NCBI RefSeq assembly: GCF_004153605.1
Contig: NZ_SDSI01000001.1
Coordinates: 558,001-622,000, forward strand
Source of the DNA: Qipengyuania_B thermophila
Lineage (GTDB): Bacteria > Pseudomonadota > Alphaproteobacteria > Sphingomonadales > Sphingomonadaceae
Length of the DNA: 64,000 bases
Direction: 5' to 3'
Shown here: one piece after another, positions 34,404 through 43,359 of the stretch
Position numbering within the stretch: the stretch's first letter is position 1
How the letters are laid out: each line of letters begins with the position of its first letter
Made by a program: the position numbers and the translations under genes
The notes under the pieces: model-generated
Database searches by the model: none
Seen by the model: only the letters and a program-made list of their open reading frames with translations
What the model was told of the DNA's origin: nothing

Positions 34404-36281
34404 TCAGAGCATGTTCGCCAGCCGCCGCAGCAGCGTCATGTCCTCGGCGGCGCCGCCAACAACGGACACCGTGCCATCCGCATTGCGTCGCAGCATGGCG
34501 ACAGCGAATTCCGCGCCGTCGTTCAGCACGTCGAGCGGGTCAAGCGCGGCGAGCGCCCGCAGCCGGCATATGGTTTCCTGAGGCAGCGCCGCGGTGCGTC
34601 CTCGGGCGGCATCCTGCCCCCGGCGCAGCGCCCGTTCCTCCGCGACGAGGCCCTTGAGCCCGCCCGCCGCGCCCTGCAGCAGGCCGGCAAGCTCGCCCTG
34701 CCCGACCTGCCGCCGCCGCGCGTGCATCAGCACCGCCGCGTATTCCGCAAGGCGTGTCTTGTCGTAGTCGGCGCCGAACACGAGCTTCACCACCGGGGTC
34801 ATCGGCGCGCGAGGCGAGACGGCAAGGCCGCTGTCGGCGAGCAGTTCGCGCCACTCGTCCGGCGCCGCCTCGGCGGCGATGCTGACGTCGTAGGCACGGC
34901 TGATCGCCTGGTAGAGCGCCTGCCTCGTGCGGTCCTCGCTGTTGCGCGCGGCATGGGCAAGCTCGCGGGCGGAGGCGAGGCAGTCGTGAAGCCCGTCCGG
35001 CGCATCCGGCGATGCCAGCGCCGCCGCAATCCGCTCGATCATGGCTGCGGGAGAATCCGCCGGCGGTGTGGACAGGGCGGGATGCGCCTGCGCAGGCCCG
35101 GCGAGTGCCAGCGCAGTCTCAGACGCGCCGTCCGCGGGCACGGGAAGCGCGTGGACGACCGCCGCTTCGTGGGACACGGCGGCCGCATCGTCCGTGCTGT
35201 CGGCGTCGGGAAGCAGGGCCGCTTCGGCATAGTCGTCGAAGAGGGGCATCGGCGCGTTGACCGCATAGCGCGGCATGGCGCCCAGCGCGCCTCCGGCCGC
35301 GATGACCGGTGTCTTGCGCAGCCGGGGCCTGCTCCCCGGAGCGGCGGTCGTCGGCGCGGCGAGCGCCAGCACGGCGGCCGGTTCGCACCCCGCATCGGGC
35401 TCTTCGTCCTCGTCTGCTGCCGCGCCGCCGTTCTCCTCGCCGCTGGCCGCCGGCGCCGAAGCGGCCGTGTCGGGCTCGGTCACGAGCAGGTCGAACGAGG
35501 CGAGATCGAGCACGTCGGCGTCGCCATCGGTGCGGGCCGGTTCGGGATCGGCTTCGAGACAAGGTTCGCGCACGGCGAGCGCAGTCGTCAATTCATCGAG
35601 GAGCGCGTCAGCCGTCTGCGGGTCGGCCAGCTCCTTCCAGTTGATGACCCCGTAGATGAAGTCGATCGTCTCGTCGTCGCTCGAAAAGGGCAGCAGGATG
35701 CCGCGATACAGCACCGCGACTCCGCGCTCGTTGGTGAACTCCGCCTCGAACCCGATCGGCGCCTGGTTGGCGAGGATCTGCATGTAATGGTCGGTGATGC
35801 GGCTGAGGAGGGAGCGGCTCGGCACGTCGCCGAGCTGCGCCACCGTTCCTTCGGCGCCGCATTCGGCGGCAAGGCGGGCGCCGAGAAAGGCGACCAGGGG
35901 ATCGTCGATGCCGCGGCTGAAATCGAGCAGGACGCTGTTCGGTCCGAAATCGGGCAGATTCGCCGGATCGAGATCATCGATCGAGGGGAAGTTCCGGTCG
36001 CCCAGCATGCTCGCCCAGTGATTGTAGGCGCGCACCTGCATGCGACGCTCGTCCTGCCCGACCGGCGAGGGCGGCGGGTCGCTTGGCGCGGCGTGATCCT
36101 CTTCTTCCGCGTCACTCCGGGCGATGAGGTCGGCGGTTGCGGACAGCGGGGGAGAGGCTTCGCTCCACTCGCCTGCGTCCGCTGCGCCGAACCCACCGAA
36201 AAATCCGCGCCAGCCGTCCATGCCGTTTTCCGCCCCTGCATCCGCGAGTCCATCGCCTGTGTGGAGGGGCGTGGTAAACAT
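34404..36281 (-). CDS. PAS-domain protein with long acidic linker
   Basis: The 625-residue protein has a PAS-like domain at about 80-225 (RMQVRAYNHWASMLGDRNFPSIDDLDP, then FGPNSVLLDFS, and FEAEFTNERGVAVLYRGILLPFS), similar to the alphaproteobacterial PAS_5 group. A long Ala/Asp/Glu/Pro-rich linker (about 245-430) leads to a helical C-terminal region (about 430-625). No kinase, GGDEF or DNA-binding domain is visible, so its output is unknown. ATG 36281 is weakly supported; ATG 36221 has a better upstream purine run. The linker composition may reflect disorder. Confidence 0.7.
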   Translation of the reverse strand: MFTTPLHTGDGLADAGAENGMDGWRGFFGGFGAADAGEWSEASPPLSATADLIARSDAEEEDHAAPSDPPPSPVGQDERRMQVRAYNHWASMLGDRNFPSIDDLDPANLPDFGPNSVLLDFSRGIDDPLVAFLGARLAAECGAEGTVAQLGDVPSRSLLSRITDHYMQILANQAPIGFEAEFTNERGVAVLYRGILLPFSSDDETIDFIYGVINWKELADPQTADALLDELTTALAVREPCLEADPEPARTDGDADVLDLASFDLLVTEPDTAASAPAASGEENGGAAADEDEEPDAGCEPAAVLALAAPTTAAPGSRPRLRKTPVIAAGGALGAMPRYAVNAPMPLFDDYAEAALLPDADSTDDAAAVSHEAAVVHALPVPADGASETALALAGPAQAHPALSTPPADSPAAMIERIAAALASPDAPDGLHDCLASARELAHAARNSEDRTRQALYQAISRAYDVSIAAEAAPDEWRELLADSGLAVSPRAPMTPVVKLVFGADYDKTRLAEYAAVLMHARRRQVGQGELAGLLQGAAGGLKGLVAEERALRRGQDAARGRTAALPQETICRLRALAALDPLDVLNDGAEFAVAMLRRNADGTVSVVGGAAEDMTLLRRLANML

Positions 36282-36324
36282 TTCGTGAAAATCGTGGCCG
36301 CTGACGCCGTGGCGGCTCGGCTGT

Positions 36325-36804
36325 TCAGAGCATGTAGCGCACCGTGATCGCCAGCCGCGTCTCTCCGCCGGAGGTCGTGAATGCGGCATCGTCGAACCGG
36401 GGCGGACCCATGCGCACCGGAGCATCGCGCGAAAAGCCGAATCCTTCGCGCGGGATCATGCCGAGCGACCGGTCCGCGCGGCCATTGCCGTTCTCGTCGT
36501 GAAGCAGGGCGACGGCGTAGCGTCCGGGTGCCACGTTGCGGAAGACCAGCGCGTGCCCCCTGCCCGCGGGGACGACGAGCCGCTGTGCGTTGGGATCGTC
36601 GTTGCAGCGCGGGAACGTCACCGGGTCTCCGGTGAGGCAAGCCATGACGCTGCCCCTGGCCGAACGCAGGTCGCTGACCGCCACCTCCACCCGGCCGCTG
36701 CCCGCCATGGCAGGCGGTGCCGGCGCGTGACCCGTGGCGGGCGCTGCAAGGAGTGTCGCCGCCAGAACGGCGGGCGCGATAAAGGCGCGTGTCGTCGAGT
36801 TCAT
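36325..36804 (-). CDS. DUF2141 secreted protein
   Basis: The 159-residue protein has a signal peptide cut near GHA-PA and a DUF2141 domain (VEVAVSDLRSARGSVMACLTGDP, then YAVALLHDENGNGRADRSLGMIPREGFGFSRD), a beta-sandwich family of unknown role. Its start overlaps the hydroxylase stop (ATGA), so the two are expressed together. In other genomes such pairs are associated with carotenoid or membrane-lipid modification; that link is inference here. Confidence 0.87.
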   Translation of the reverse strand: MNSTTRAFIAPAVLAATLLAAPATGHAPAPPAMAGSGRVEVAVSDLRSARGSVMACLTGDPVTFPRCNDDPNAQRLVVPAGRGHALVFRNVAPGRYAVALLHDENGNGRADRSLGMIPREGFGFSRDAPVRMGPPRFDDAAFTTSGGETRLAITVRYML

Positions 36805-37538
36805 CCCTTCTCCTCCCCGAGGGCGGCCGACAACCCCCGGTCGGTTCCGCACCATCGATCCCAGTGCCTGAAATACAGGCCGTAATTGCAGCGGTAGTTC
36901 TCGTGATGCCGCTGGTGGTGGCTGGCGGTGATGACCCATCGCCCGACCGGTCCTTTCACCAGGCGCCCCGGAAAGATTTCCCAGCCCAGGTGGTTGGTGG
37001 CCCCAAACACCGTCATGATCGTCAGCACCAGCCCGAGCACCGCGACGTGGACCGGCACCACGAACACCAGCGCGGGAAGGATGGCCGCACCGACGAGCGA
37101 CTCGCCGGGGTGGAAGCTCATCGCCGTCCAGGCCGTCGGCCGGCGTCCCGCATGATGCACCGCATGATAACGGCGAAACAGCGCCGGCCGGTGCAGCAGC
37201 CGGTGGGTCCAGTAAAACCACGTGTCGTGGACCAGAAGATAGACGGCCAGCGAGAGCGGCGCATACCACCAGGGGAAGGCGCTCCAGTCGGTGTAGATGC
37301 GCGTCGCCCCAAGGTGGTGCCAGGCCCACAGCATCAGCCCGCCGAGCGCCCCGTAGATCGCGGCGGCGCTCATCGACCAGCCGATCTCGCGGCGGATCTG
37401 CGCGCCGAGGTCCGCCACATGGCCCGGCCGCAGGCGCAAAGTCAGCCAGTGCAGCGCACCGCTGACCAGCAGATAGCGGACCGCAACAATCACTGTGGTG
37501 GCAAGCAGAGCCACGAGCAGGGCAGCCGGCGTCGACAT
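36801..37538 (-). CDS. sterol desaturase / fatty-acid hydroxylase family membrane protein
   Basis: The 245-residue di-iron membrane enzyme has the three histidine clusters: HDTWFYWTHRLLH, HAVHHAGRRP and HHQRHHEN. Four hydrophobic helices surround them. Family members hydroxylate or desaturate lipids or carotenoids using O2. The exact substrate cannot be told. The start is ATG 37538 (or GTG 37541, adjacent). It is the first gene of a pair with DUF2141. Confidence 0.88.
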   Translation of the reverse strand: MSTPAALLVALLATTVIVAVRYLLVSGALHWLTLRLRPGHVADLGAQIRREIGWSMSAAAIYGALGGLMLWAWHHLGATRIYTDWSAFPWWYAPLSLAVYLLVHDTWFYWTHRLLHRPALFRRYHAVHHAGRRPTAWTAMSFHPGESLVGAAILPALVFVVPVHVAVLGLVLTIMTVFGATNHLGWEIFPGRLVKGPVGRWVITASHHQRHHENYRCNYGLYFRHWDRWCGTDRGLSAALGEEKG

Positions 37539-37652
37539 CACGGCTCAGCCTTATGCGCCGCGGCCGATGGACGCGAGGTTAAACTGAAGACGGAGGCTGG
37601 GGCGGTGGCGGGCCGCGCCGCCCGGTCGCCCGGCGCGCCGCCGCCAGTTTGC

Positions 37653-38192
37653 TCAGCCCGTCTCGCCATGCTCGGCGCAGGAGGGATCGGCGGCAAAGCA
37701 CAGCCGCCGCATCGCCGTGCGGGCGAGGCGCTCGACCTCCTTGCGCCGCCGCGCCGGAGCCAGCGGCACGGATGCGGCGGGCCGGACGATCTCCGCGTCA
37801 TAGCCGTCGGACACGATGGTTCCGCACCGCTCCGGCAGGAACGCCGCATCGTCCAGCGGCCCTCGGCACAGCGTCGGCGGCAATCCCCAGTAGAAGCGGT
37901 CACAGTACGCGAGGTAGTCGGCCCACTTGCAATCGCCCAGAAGATCGGCGCGGCTGACCTTGATCTCGACGATGATGACGCAGCCTTTCGGGTCGATGCC
38001 CATCAGGTCGGCGCGGCGGCCGTTGCGCAGCGGCATTTCCGGCAGGCACCAGATGCCGTTGCGGGCGAACAGCCGGGCGATGCCGCGCGCCACGCGCAGC
38101 GCGTCGACCGCTCCCGCGCCCCCTTCGGGCAGGTCGCGCCGATGTGATTCATCGGAGGAAACGGTGGCGGAGGAGCGGGGCGTCTCGAGCAT
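37653..38192 (-). CDS. mmcB: MmcB-family DNA repair protein
   Basis: This 179-residue protein is predicted to have a PD-(D/E)xK-like nuclease fold: RADLMGIDPKGCVIIVEIKVSRADLLGD holds the Asp and E-x-K, then KWADYLAYCDRFYWGLP. MmcB is an SOS/CtrA-linked mutagenesis factor in Caulobacter. ATG 38192 is preferred to the first in-frame start at 38258, which would add 22 residues unlike the family. It lies beside the tRNA-Arg that hosts the island. Confidence 0.85.
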   Translation of the reverse strand: MLETPRSSATVSSDESHRRDLPEGGAGAVDALRVARGIARLFARNGIWCLPEMPLRNGRRADLMGIDPKGCVIIVEIKVSRADLLGDCKWADYLAYCDRFYWGLPPTLCRGPLDDAAFLPERCGTIVSDGYDAEIVRPAASVPLAPARRRKEVERLARTAMRRLCFAADPSCAEHGETG

Positions 38193-38307
38193 GCCTCCCG
38201 CCCTGGAACACAGAGGGAACAAAAGCAAGGCAGCAATGACGCGCCCCCCGGTGCCCAAATCCCGCTGGCGCGGCGTCGCCGCCTTTGCTAGAGCACCGCC
38301 CTCACCG

Positions 38308-38384
<77 letters not shown>

Positions 38385-38440
38385 TAATTTCAGTGACTTC
38401 CGCCACAGCGGCCACGAGCTAGACACTTCCGGATGGCCGA

Positions 38441-38464
38441 AAGGGGTCTTCTTAGGGGTCTTTC
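38441..38464 (+). repeat. tandem AGGGGTCTT sites, left arm
   Basis: AGGGGTCTT occurs twice (38442-38450, 38454-38462), 12 bp apart, 57 bp inside attL. The same doublet is at 51414-51433 near attR, and a degenerate one at 45088-45109. The phase and position suit integrase arm-type binding sites. The rest of 38,385-38,679 holds no gene I can support. Confidence 0.55.
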
Positions 38465-38648
38465 TGCCTGATGTGTGACTCCCGCGCTGTTGGTGGACTG
38501 GGCTAGGCAGGAGCAGGAGACTTGCCAACCTGCGTGCAGCCGTTTGCGTTCTGCGATCCGCCAACGCCAACGTGTCCGGCGCGCGAGCAACAAACTGTTT
38601 GGCTACAGCTCCGACTTTCGTAAGGAGTATTTTGTCGAATTAGAAACC

Positions 38649-38667
38649 GCGCGCCCCGCTGGCGCGC
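38649..38667 (+). promoter_or_regulatory. hairpin before the methyltransferase start
   Basis: GCGCGCC (38649-38655) and GGCGCGC (38661-38667) form a perfect 7-bp stem with loop CCGCT. It abuts the G-rich ribosome site (38668-38675) and the GTG start at 38680. It could be an operator or restrict translation of the methyltransferase. Confidence 0.4.
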
Positions 38668-38679
38668 AGGGGGGGCCGC

Positions 38680-39753
38680 GTGGCAGGTTTGTTTGATCGC
38701 TTTGAATGGTTTCACGAAGGCGCACACGGGCGCATTTTTCATGGCGATTCGTATCACCTGATTTCCAATCTGCGCGCCTCATCCGTCGATCTTTTCGTCA
38801 CAAGCCCGCCCTTTGGTCTCGTACGTGAAAAGGAATACGGCAACGTCCAAGCCGACAATTACATCGACTGGTTTCGACCATTCGCCACGGAACTACACCG
38901 GACTTTAAAGAACACGGGCAGTCTTGTAATCGACATCGGCGGCACTTGGAACAAGGGATTGCCAACGCGTCACCTTTACCACTTCAAGCTTCTCATCATG
39001 CTCTGCGAAGAGTTCGGCTTCCACCTAGCGCAAGATTTTTATTGGTGGAATCCGGCTAAGCTGCCGACCCCGGCCGAATGGGTGACTGTCCGGCGCATCC
39101 GCGTGAAGGACGCCATCAACAAAGTTTGGTGGCTGTCGAAAACGCCGTGGCCAAAGGCCAGCAACAAGCGCATTCTGCAGCCGTACAGCGATCACATGAA
39201 AGACTTGCTGAAGAATGGATATCAGCCGAAAATGCGGCCTTCGGGTCATGACATCAGCCAAAAATTTGGAACCGATAATGGCGCAGCTATTCCACCAAAC
39301 TTGATCGCTGTCGCCAACACCGAGAGCAACAGCAGCTATTTGCGCTACTGCCGGGCAAATGACATCAAGCCGCACCCGGCCCGCTTTCCCGTTGAGTTGC
39401 CCGAGTTCTTCGTTCGAATGCTCACAGACGAAAATGATCTTGTGATCGACCCCTTTGCAGGGAGCTGTGTTACTGGCGAAATCTGTGAACGATTGAAGCG
39501 GCGCTGGATATGCGCTGAATTGCGACGCGATTACGTTCAAGGTGCAGTCGGCCGCTTTTTGACCGACGAATTTCCGCCAAACGTGGCCAATCGTAACGCT
39601 GAAAATGTGAGCTACCGCATCGCGCGACCCGGTGCGAACTGGACGGACAGGACCACCGACCAACTTGATGCAACCGGCGGCCAATCCGCGAAAGCGGTGG
39701 CAGCTTCCCCGGTCAAGCGCCCAGTTGGCAGACCAAGGAAGGTCCGGCCATGA
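38680..39753 (+). CDS. PvuII-like N4-cytosine DNA methyltransferase
   Basis: The 357-residue protein is a beta-class methyltransferase. The catalytic motif TSPPF (41-45) is typical of N4-cytosine enzymes, and the AdoMet motif DPFAGSC (257-263) is near the C-terminus. From memory, the blocks SPPFGLVREKEYGN, DFYWWNPAKLPTPAEWV and WWLSKTPWPKA resemble M.PvuII (which modifies CAGCTG), so a related target is possible but unproven. A basic tail ends in RPVGRPRKVRP, an AT-hook-like motif. It starts at GTG 38680 and overlaps the helicase (ATGA). In the operon it would mark self DNA. Confidence 0.92.
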   Translation: MAGLFDRFEWFHEGAHGRIFHGDSYHLISNLRASSVDLFVTSPPFGLVREKEYGNVQADNYIDWFRPFATELHRTLKNTGSLVIDIGGTWNKGLPTRHLYHFKLLIMLCEEFGFHLAQDFYWWNPAKLPTPAEWVTVRRIRVKDAINKVWWLSKTPWPKASNKRILQPYSDHMKDLLKNGYQPKMRPSGHDISQKFGTDNGAAIPPNLIAVANTESNSSYLRYCRANDIKPHPARFPVELPEFFVRMLTDENDLVIDPFAGSCVTGEICERLKRRWICAELRRDYVQGAVGRFLTDEFPPNVANRNAENVSYRIARPGANWTDRTTDQLDATGGQSAKAVAASPVKRPVGRPRKVRP

Positions 39754-40973
39754 GCGCGCCGCCCGGTGCTGGCTGGAAGGTCAAATACTCGCTTCGCGCG
39801 TGGCAGCAGACTGCGAGCCAAAAGTGGCGCGACAAGCGAAAGGGCGTCGTGTCGGTTGTGACCGGCGGTGGAAAGACCGTCTTTGCCGAAACATGCCTCG
39901 CGGAGTTTTTCGATGCGCATCCCGATGGGCTGGCTGTCATCATCGTGCCAACAAGCGCACTTCTCGATCAATGGTATCTCTCGTTACAAGACGAGTTAGG
40001 CGTTGAGAAAGAAGCAATCGGGGTGCTTGGTAGCGGCGAGCGCCCGCATGAGGACGCCAAGATAGTTATCGCGGTGATTAACTCCGCTCGACGCGTCGCG
40101 GGCAAATGGGCGCAAGACGGCCGCCCGGTGATGCTGGTTGTCGATGAGTGCCACCGCGCTGGATCGCCTGAAAACGCAAAGGCGCTAGAGGGCGTGTTTT
40201 TGGCGACGCTTGGGCTGTCCGCAACGCCCGTCCGCGAATACGATGATGGCTTCGCAGCATATATCGAACCGGCGCTTGGGCCGGTCATTTACGAATACAC
40301 TTACGTAGAGGCCTATGCTGATGGCGTTATTACGCCGTTCGAACTGCACAACGTCCGCGTGGCGATGCTCGAAGACGAACAAGATAAATACGACAGGCTC
40401 AACAAGCGGGTTCGCACGGCTTTTGCGCGAGGCGCATCGGCCGATGACGATGAAAGTTTGCGGCGGCTTTTGCAGCAGCGCGCGGCGGTCAGCGGCACAG
40501 CTCTTATGCGCATCCCAGTCGCGGTGAAACTAATTGAGGATCATCGTGGCGAGCGGGCGATCATCTTCCACGAGCGAACTGACGCCGCCGATCATATCCT
40601 CAAGCTGCTTCAACAGCGCGGCCATTCGGCGACAGTCTACCATGCAGGTCTTGCGCCTGCGCTCCGCCGCGAGAATTTGAGGCTGTTCCGGCGCGGCGTC
40701 TTCGATGTGCTCGTCTGCTGTCGTGCGCTTGACGAAGGCATGAACGTTCCCGAGACCAGCGTTGCCGTTATCGCCAGCTCGACCGCGAGCGAGCGGCAGC
40801 GCATACAGCGGTTGGGGCGAATCTTAAGGCCCGCAAAGGGTAAGGCCGCCGCGACTGTTTACACGATCTTTGCAACGAACGAGGAGCATGACCGCTTGGC
40901 AGCCGAGGCCGACAAACTGAGCGGCATTGCCGCCACTATTTGGCACGAAGGCAGGGCTGCTGTTCGTGGCTAG
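39750..40973 (+). CDS. SF2 DNA helicase, XPB/SSL2-like
   Basis: The 407-residue protein has superfamily 2 motifs: Walker A TGGGKT (38-43), DECH (132-135, DEAH-like), SATP (157-160), and motif VI QRLGRILR (353-360). The compact two-RecA-domain layout with a LRAWQQ Q-motif-like start resembles XPB/SSL2 and the translocases of type III restriction and related defence systems, but there is no attached nuclease domain. It should move on DNA and help the nuclease and GHKL partners discriminate targets. It overlaps the methyltransferase at its start and the nuclease gene at its end. Confidence 0.92.
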   Translation: MSAPPGAGWKVKYSLRAWQQTASQKWRDKRKGVVSVVTGGGKTVFAETCLAEFFDAHPDGLAVIIVPTSALLDQWYLSLQDELGVEKEAIGVLGSGERPHEDAKIVIAVINSARRVAGKWAQDGRPVMLVVDECHRAGSPENAKALEGVFLATLGLSATPVREYDDGFAAYIEPALGPVIYEYTYVEAYADGVITPFELHNVRVAMLEDEQDKYDRLNKRVRTAFARGASADDDESLRRLLQQRAAVSGTALMRIPVAVKLIEDHRGERAIIFHERTDAADHILKLLQQRGHSATVYHAGLAPALRRENLRLFRRGVFDVLVCCRALDEGMNVPETSVAVIASSTASERQRIQRLGRILRPAKGKAAATVYTIFATNEEHDRLAAEADKLSGIAATIWHEGRAAVRG

Positions 40974-41766
40974 GCTACGTTTCAAGAATGATTGGTTCTA
41001 CCCGCTCTCGCCAACCACATTAAGCGAGATGCAGTTTGAAGACCTGCTCATCCAGAACTCGGAAGTTTTTCGGGCATCAAGCTGGATCGTGCGGTTCAAA
41101 AAGGCTATTTACGCCGCCGAAAGCTCCGCGCGGGCTGATCTTGCGATCATCGACCGAGACTACAGAGAATGGTTTGTGGTCGAGGTCGAGATGACCAGGC
41201 ACAGCCTGTACGGGCACGTGCTGCCGCAAGTGAGGACACTTCGCGACGGCTTCTACGGCCAGCCGGAAGCAGAATATCTTTCGGAGCGGCTTCCCGCTGC
41301 GGACCCGGCGCGCGTCGCGGACTTAGTGCGCGGCAAGAGCCCCCGTATTGTCGTGATCGCTGACCGCGCCTCGCAGGACTGGGGCAAAGTGCTGGCCGGG
41401 GCCGATGTCGAGTTCATAACCCTCGAAGTTTATAAGTCCGAACTGAATGCCTACATTTTCTCGGTCGATGGCGGTCTGCCGCAGCGAGCGCACGATCTCG
41501 TGAGCTATTGCACCATTCACCCCATGCTGCCGCGCCAACTGATCGTTGAGTCTCCAGCGTCACTTGGCATTGCCGCCAACGAGCGGCTGTCGGTATTGTG
41601 GGAAGGCCAGATGATTGAGTGGGTCCGAATGGATTCTGGCGATAGCTGTTACTTGCGCACACGGGGGCCGGTGAGGCTAAAGACGGGAATTCGTTACGCC
41701 CTTCTGGTTGTGGAAGATGGCCAGATTGAACTAAAAGCCGTTGGCAAAGAGGGGATTGAGTCATGA
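40966..41766 (+). CDS. predicted nuclease with a D...ExE active site
   Basis: I do not recognise a named family for this 266-residue protein. The N-terminal 80 residues have a restriction-endonuclease-like pattern: FEDLLIQNSEVFR, then ARADLAIIDRDYREWFVVEVEM, giving Asp58, Glu73 and Glu75. An E-x-E in place of E-x-K is seen in BamHI. The conserved-looking HVLPQVRTLRDG that follows fits such a core. The C-terminal half is beta-rich and may bind DNA or partners. GTG 40966 overlaps the helicase end by eight bases; an in-frame ATG at 40927 lies deep inside the helicase. Coupled (ATGA) to the GHKL gene. Confidence 0.6.
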   Translation: MARLRFKNDWFYPLSPTTLSEMQFEDLLIQNSEVFRASSWIVRFKKAIYAAESSARADLAIIDRDYREWFVVEVEMTRHSLYGHVLPQVRTLRDGFYGQPEAEYLSERLPAADPARVADLVRGKSPRIVVIADRASQDWGKVLAGADVEFITLEVYKSELNAYIFSVDGGLPQRAHDLVSYCTIHPMLPRQLIVESPASLGIAANERLSVLWEGQMIEWVRMDSGDSCYLRTRGPVRLKTGIRYALLVVEDGQIELKAVGKEGIES

Positions 41767-43271
41767 GCGTGAAGTTCGGGATCGGGAACAACACGATTCG
41801 ATCCTATCGACGGCTGGCCTACACACCATGGCACGCGATGGCCGAGTTTGTCGACAACAGTAGCCAAGCGTACTTTAACAACAAGGCTACGCTAGACGAG
41901 GCGTATGCGGCAGCTGGTGAGAAGCTGCATGTTCATATTGCTTATGATGCCGATGAGGGTGTCTTAAGCATTGCTGACAACTCCATCGGCATGAACCTTG
42001 AGGAGCTAGCTCGCGCACTTCGCGTCGGAATCCCGCCTGAGAACGCAGACGGTCGGTCGCGCTACGGTATGGGGATGAAAACAGCGAGTTGCTGGATCGG
42101 TAACGTCTGGACTGTTGAAACCAAAAAGCTCGGAGAGGACACTGCCTACCGGGTAACGATTGACGTTGAGAAGGTGGCCGATGGCGAGGAGGATCTGCCG
42201 ATACAGACCTTCTCCAAGCCTGCCGACCTTCATTACACACTCATCCGCATCACAGCGCATAACCGCCGCTTCCACGGCCGCACCCTTGGCAAGATCAAGG
42301 AGTTCCTTAGTTCTATGTATCGCGAGGATTTCCGTGCCGGCATAATGGAGCTGCGCTGGCAGGGTGCCATCCTTTCTTGGGATGAGATCGATAACCGCCT
42401 CCTGCGCGACAAATCAGGCGCGCTTTACAAAATGCCCTTCAATTTCGAGATCAATGGGAAGAAGGCTAGCGGTTGGGCAGGCGTTCTTGAAACCGGCGGC
42501 CGAGCTTACGCCGGGTTTTCGATCATTCATTCTGGTCGCGTAGTTAAGGGCTATCCCGATTCATGGCGCCCCGAGAAAATCTACGGCGGTGGCGGAGGCA
42601 GAAATGATCTGATCAACCAACGCCTCATTGGTGAAATTCATCTAGACGACTTCGACGTGTCTCACACGAAGGATGATATTCTTTGGTATAACGATGAGGA
42701 AGAACAGGTCGAAGCGAAGCTCGAAGAAGCAATCAAGGACTACATCGCTGCAGCTCGCCAAGTGAAAAAGAACCGCTCCGGCGATGGACCATCAGAAGGC
42801 GAAATCGATGCAGCCCTTGCAGCTTTGAAGCAGGAACTCCTCTCCAAGGAAATGATTGACTTAATCCAAGTTGATGTTGTTCCATCTGAAGAGGACATAA
42901 AAAATGCCCGGCACGCTATCGCCGCTGAAATCATAGGCACTGAGCCTGATTTTATCGCTAAGATTGGGGAACAGCTTCAGGTCGCCATATTTATTGAAGA
43001 AGGCATGAGTCTGAACGATCCTTACGTGATTTATGAATCCGCCAAACCTGATCAGGTATGCGTAATCATCAATCAGAACCATCCGCACTTTAGTCAAATT
43101 GAGGGTACTGAGGGCGTAGCTAACTATTTTCGGCACTGCATCTATGATGCGATTGCGGAATGGCAGGCCGCTAGGAAGGTGGGCTCGATAGATCCAGACA
43201 CGATCAAATCGTTCAAAGACGGTTTGCTGCGCGTGGGCATTCGAATTGAGCAGTCAGACCCTGCTGCTTGA
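41763..43271 (+). CDS. MORC-like GHKL ATPase
   Basis: The 502-residue protein has a GHKL ATP-binding fold: N box MAEFVDNSSQAY (Glu28, Asn32), G1 ADNSIGM (Asp72), and G2 GRSRYGMGMKT (97-107). A second domain (about 150-340) resembles the S5-like transducer of MutL/MORC ATPases, including HTKDDILW (about 305-312), a motif typical of bacterial MORC-like proteins. The C-terminal 160 residues are helical and unassigned. Prokaryotic MORC-type ATPases were proposed to act in restriction-modification-like loci with helicases and endonucleases, which matches this context. It is probably a nucleotide-gated DNA clamp. Confidence 0.88.
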   Translation: MSVKFGIGNNTIRSYRRLAYTPWHAMAEFVDNSSQAYFNNKATLDEAYAAAGEKLHVHIAYDADEGVLSIADNSIGMNLEELARALRVGIPPENADGRSRYGMGMKTASCWIGNVWTVETKKLGEDTAYRVTIDVEKVADGEEDLPIQTFSKPADLHYTLIRITAHNRRFHGRTLGKIKEFLSSMYREDFRAGIMELRWQGAILSWDEIDNRLLRDKSGALYKMPFNFEINGKKASGWAGVLETGGRAYAGFSIIHSGRVVKGYPDSWRPEKIYGGGGGRNDLINQRLIGEIHLDDFDVSHTKDDILWYNDEEEQVEAKLEEAIKDYIAAARQVKKNRSGDGPSEGEIDAALAALKQELLSKEMIDLIQVDVVPSEEDIKNARHAIAAEIIGTEPDFIAKIGEQLQVAIFIEEGMSLNDPYVIYESAKPDQVCVIINQNHPHFSQIEGTEGVANYFRHCIYDAIAEWQAARKVGSIDPDTIKSFKDGLLRVGIRIEQSDPAA

Positions 43272-43359
43272 TAGATTGCGACGCGGAGTCGAGTTTAGCA
43301 TCTAACTTGGGCGTGTTGCCCCCCCCTGCATCACATTTGGCTTTGAGGGGTAAGTAAAG

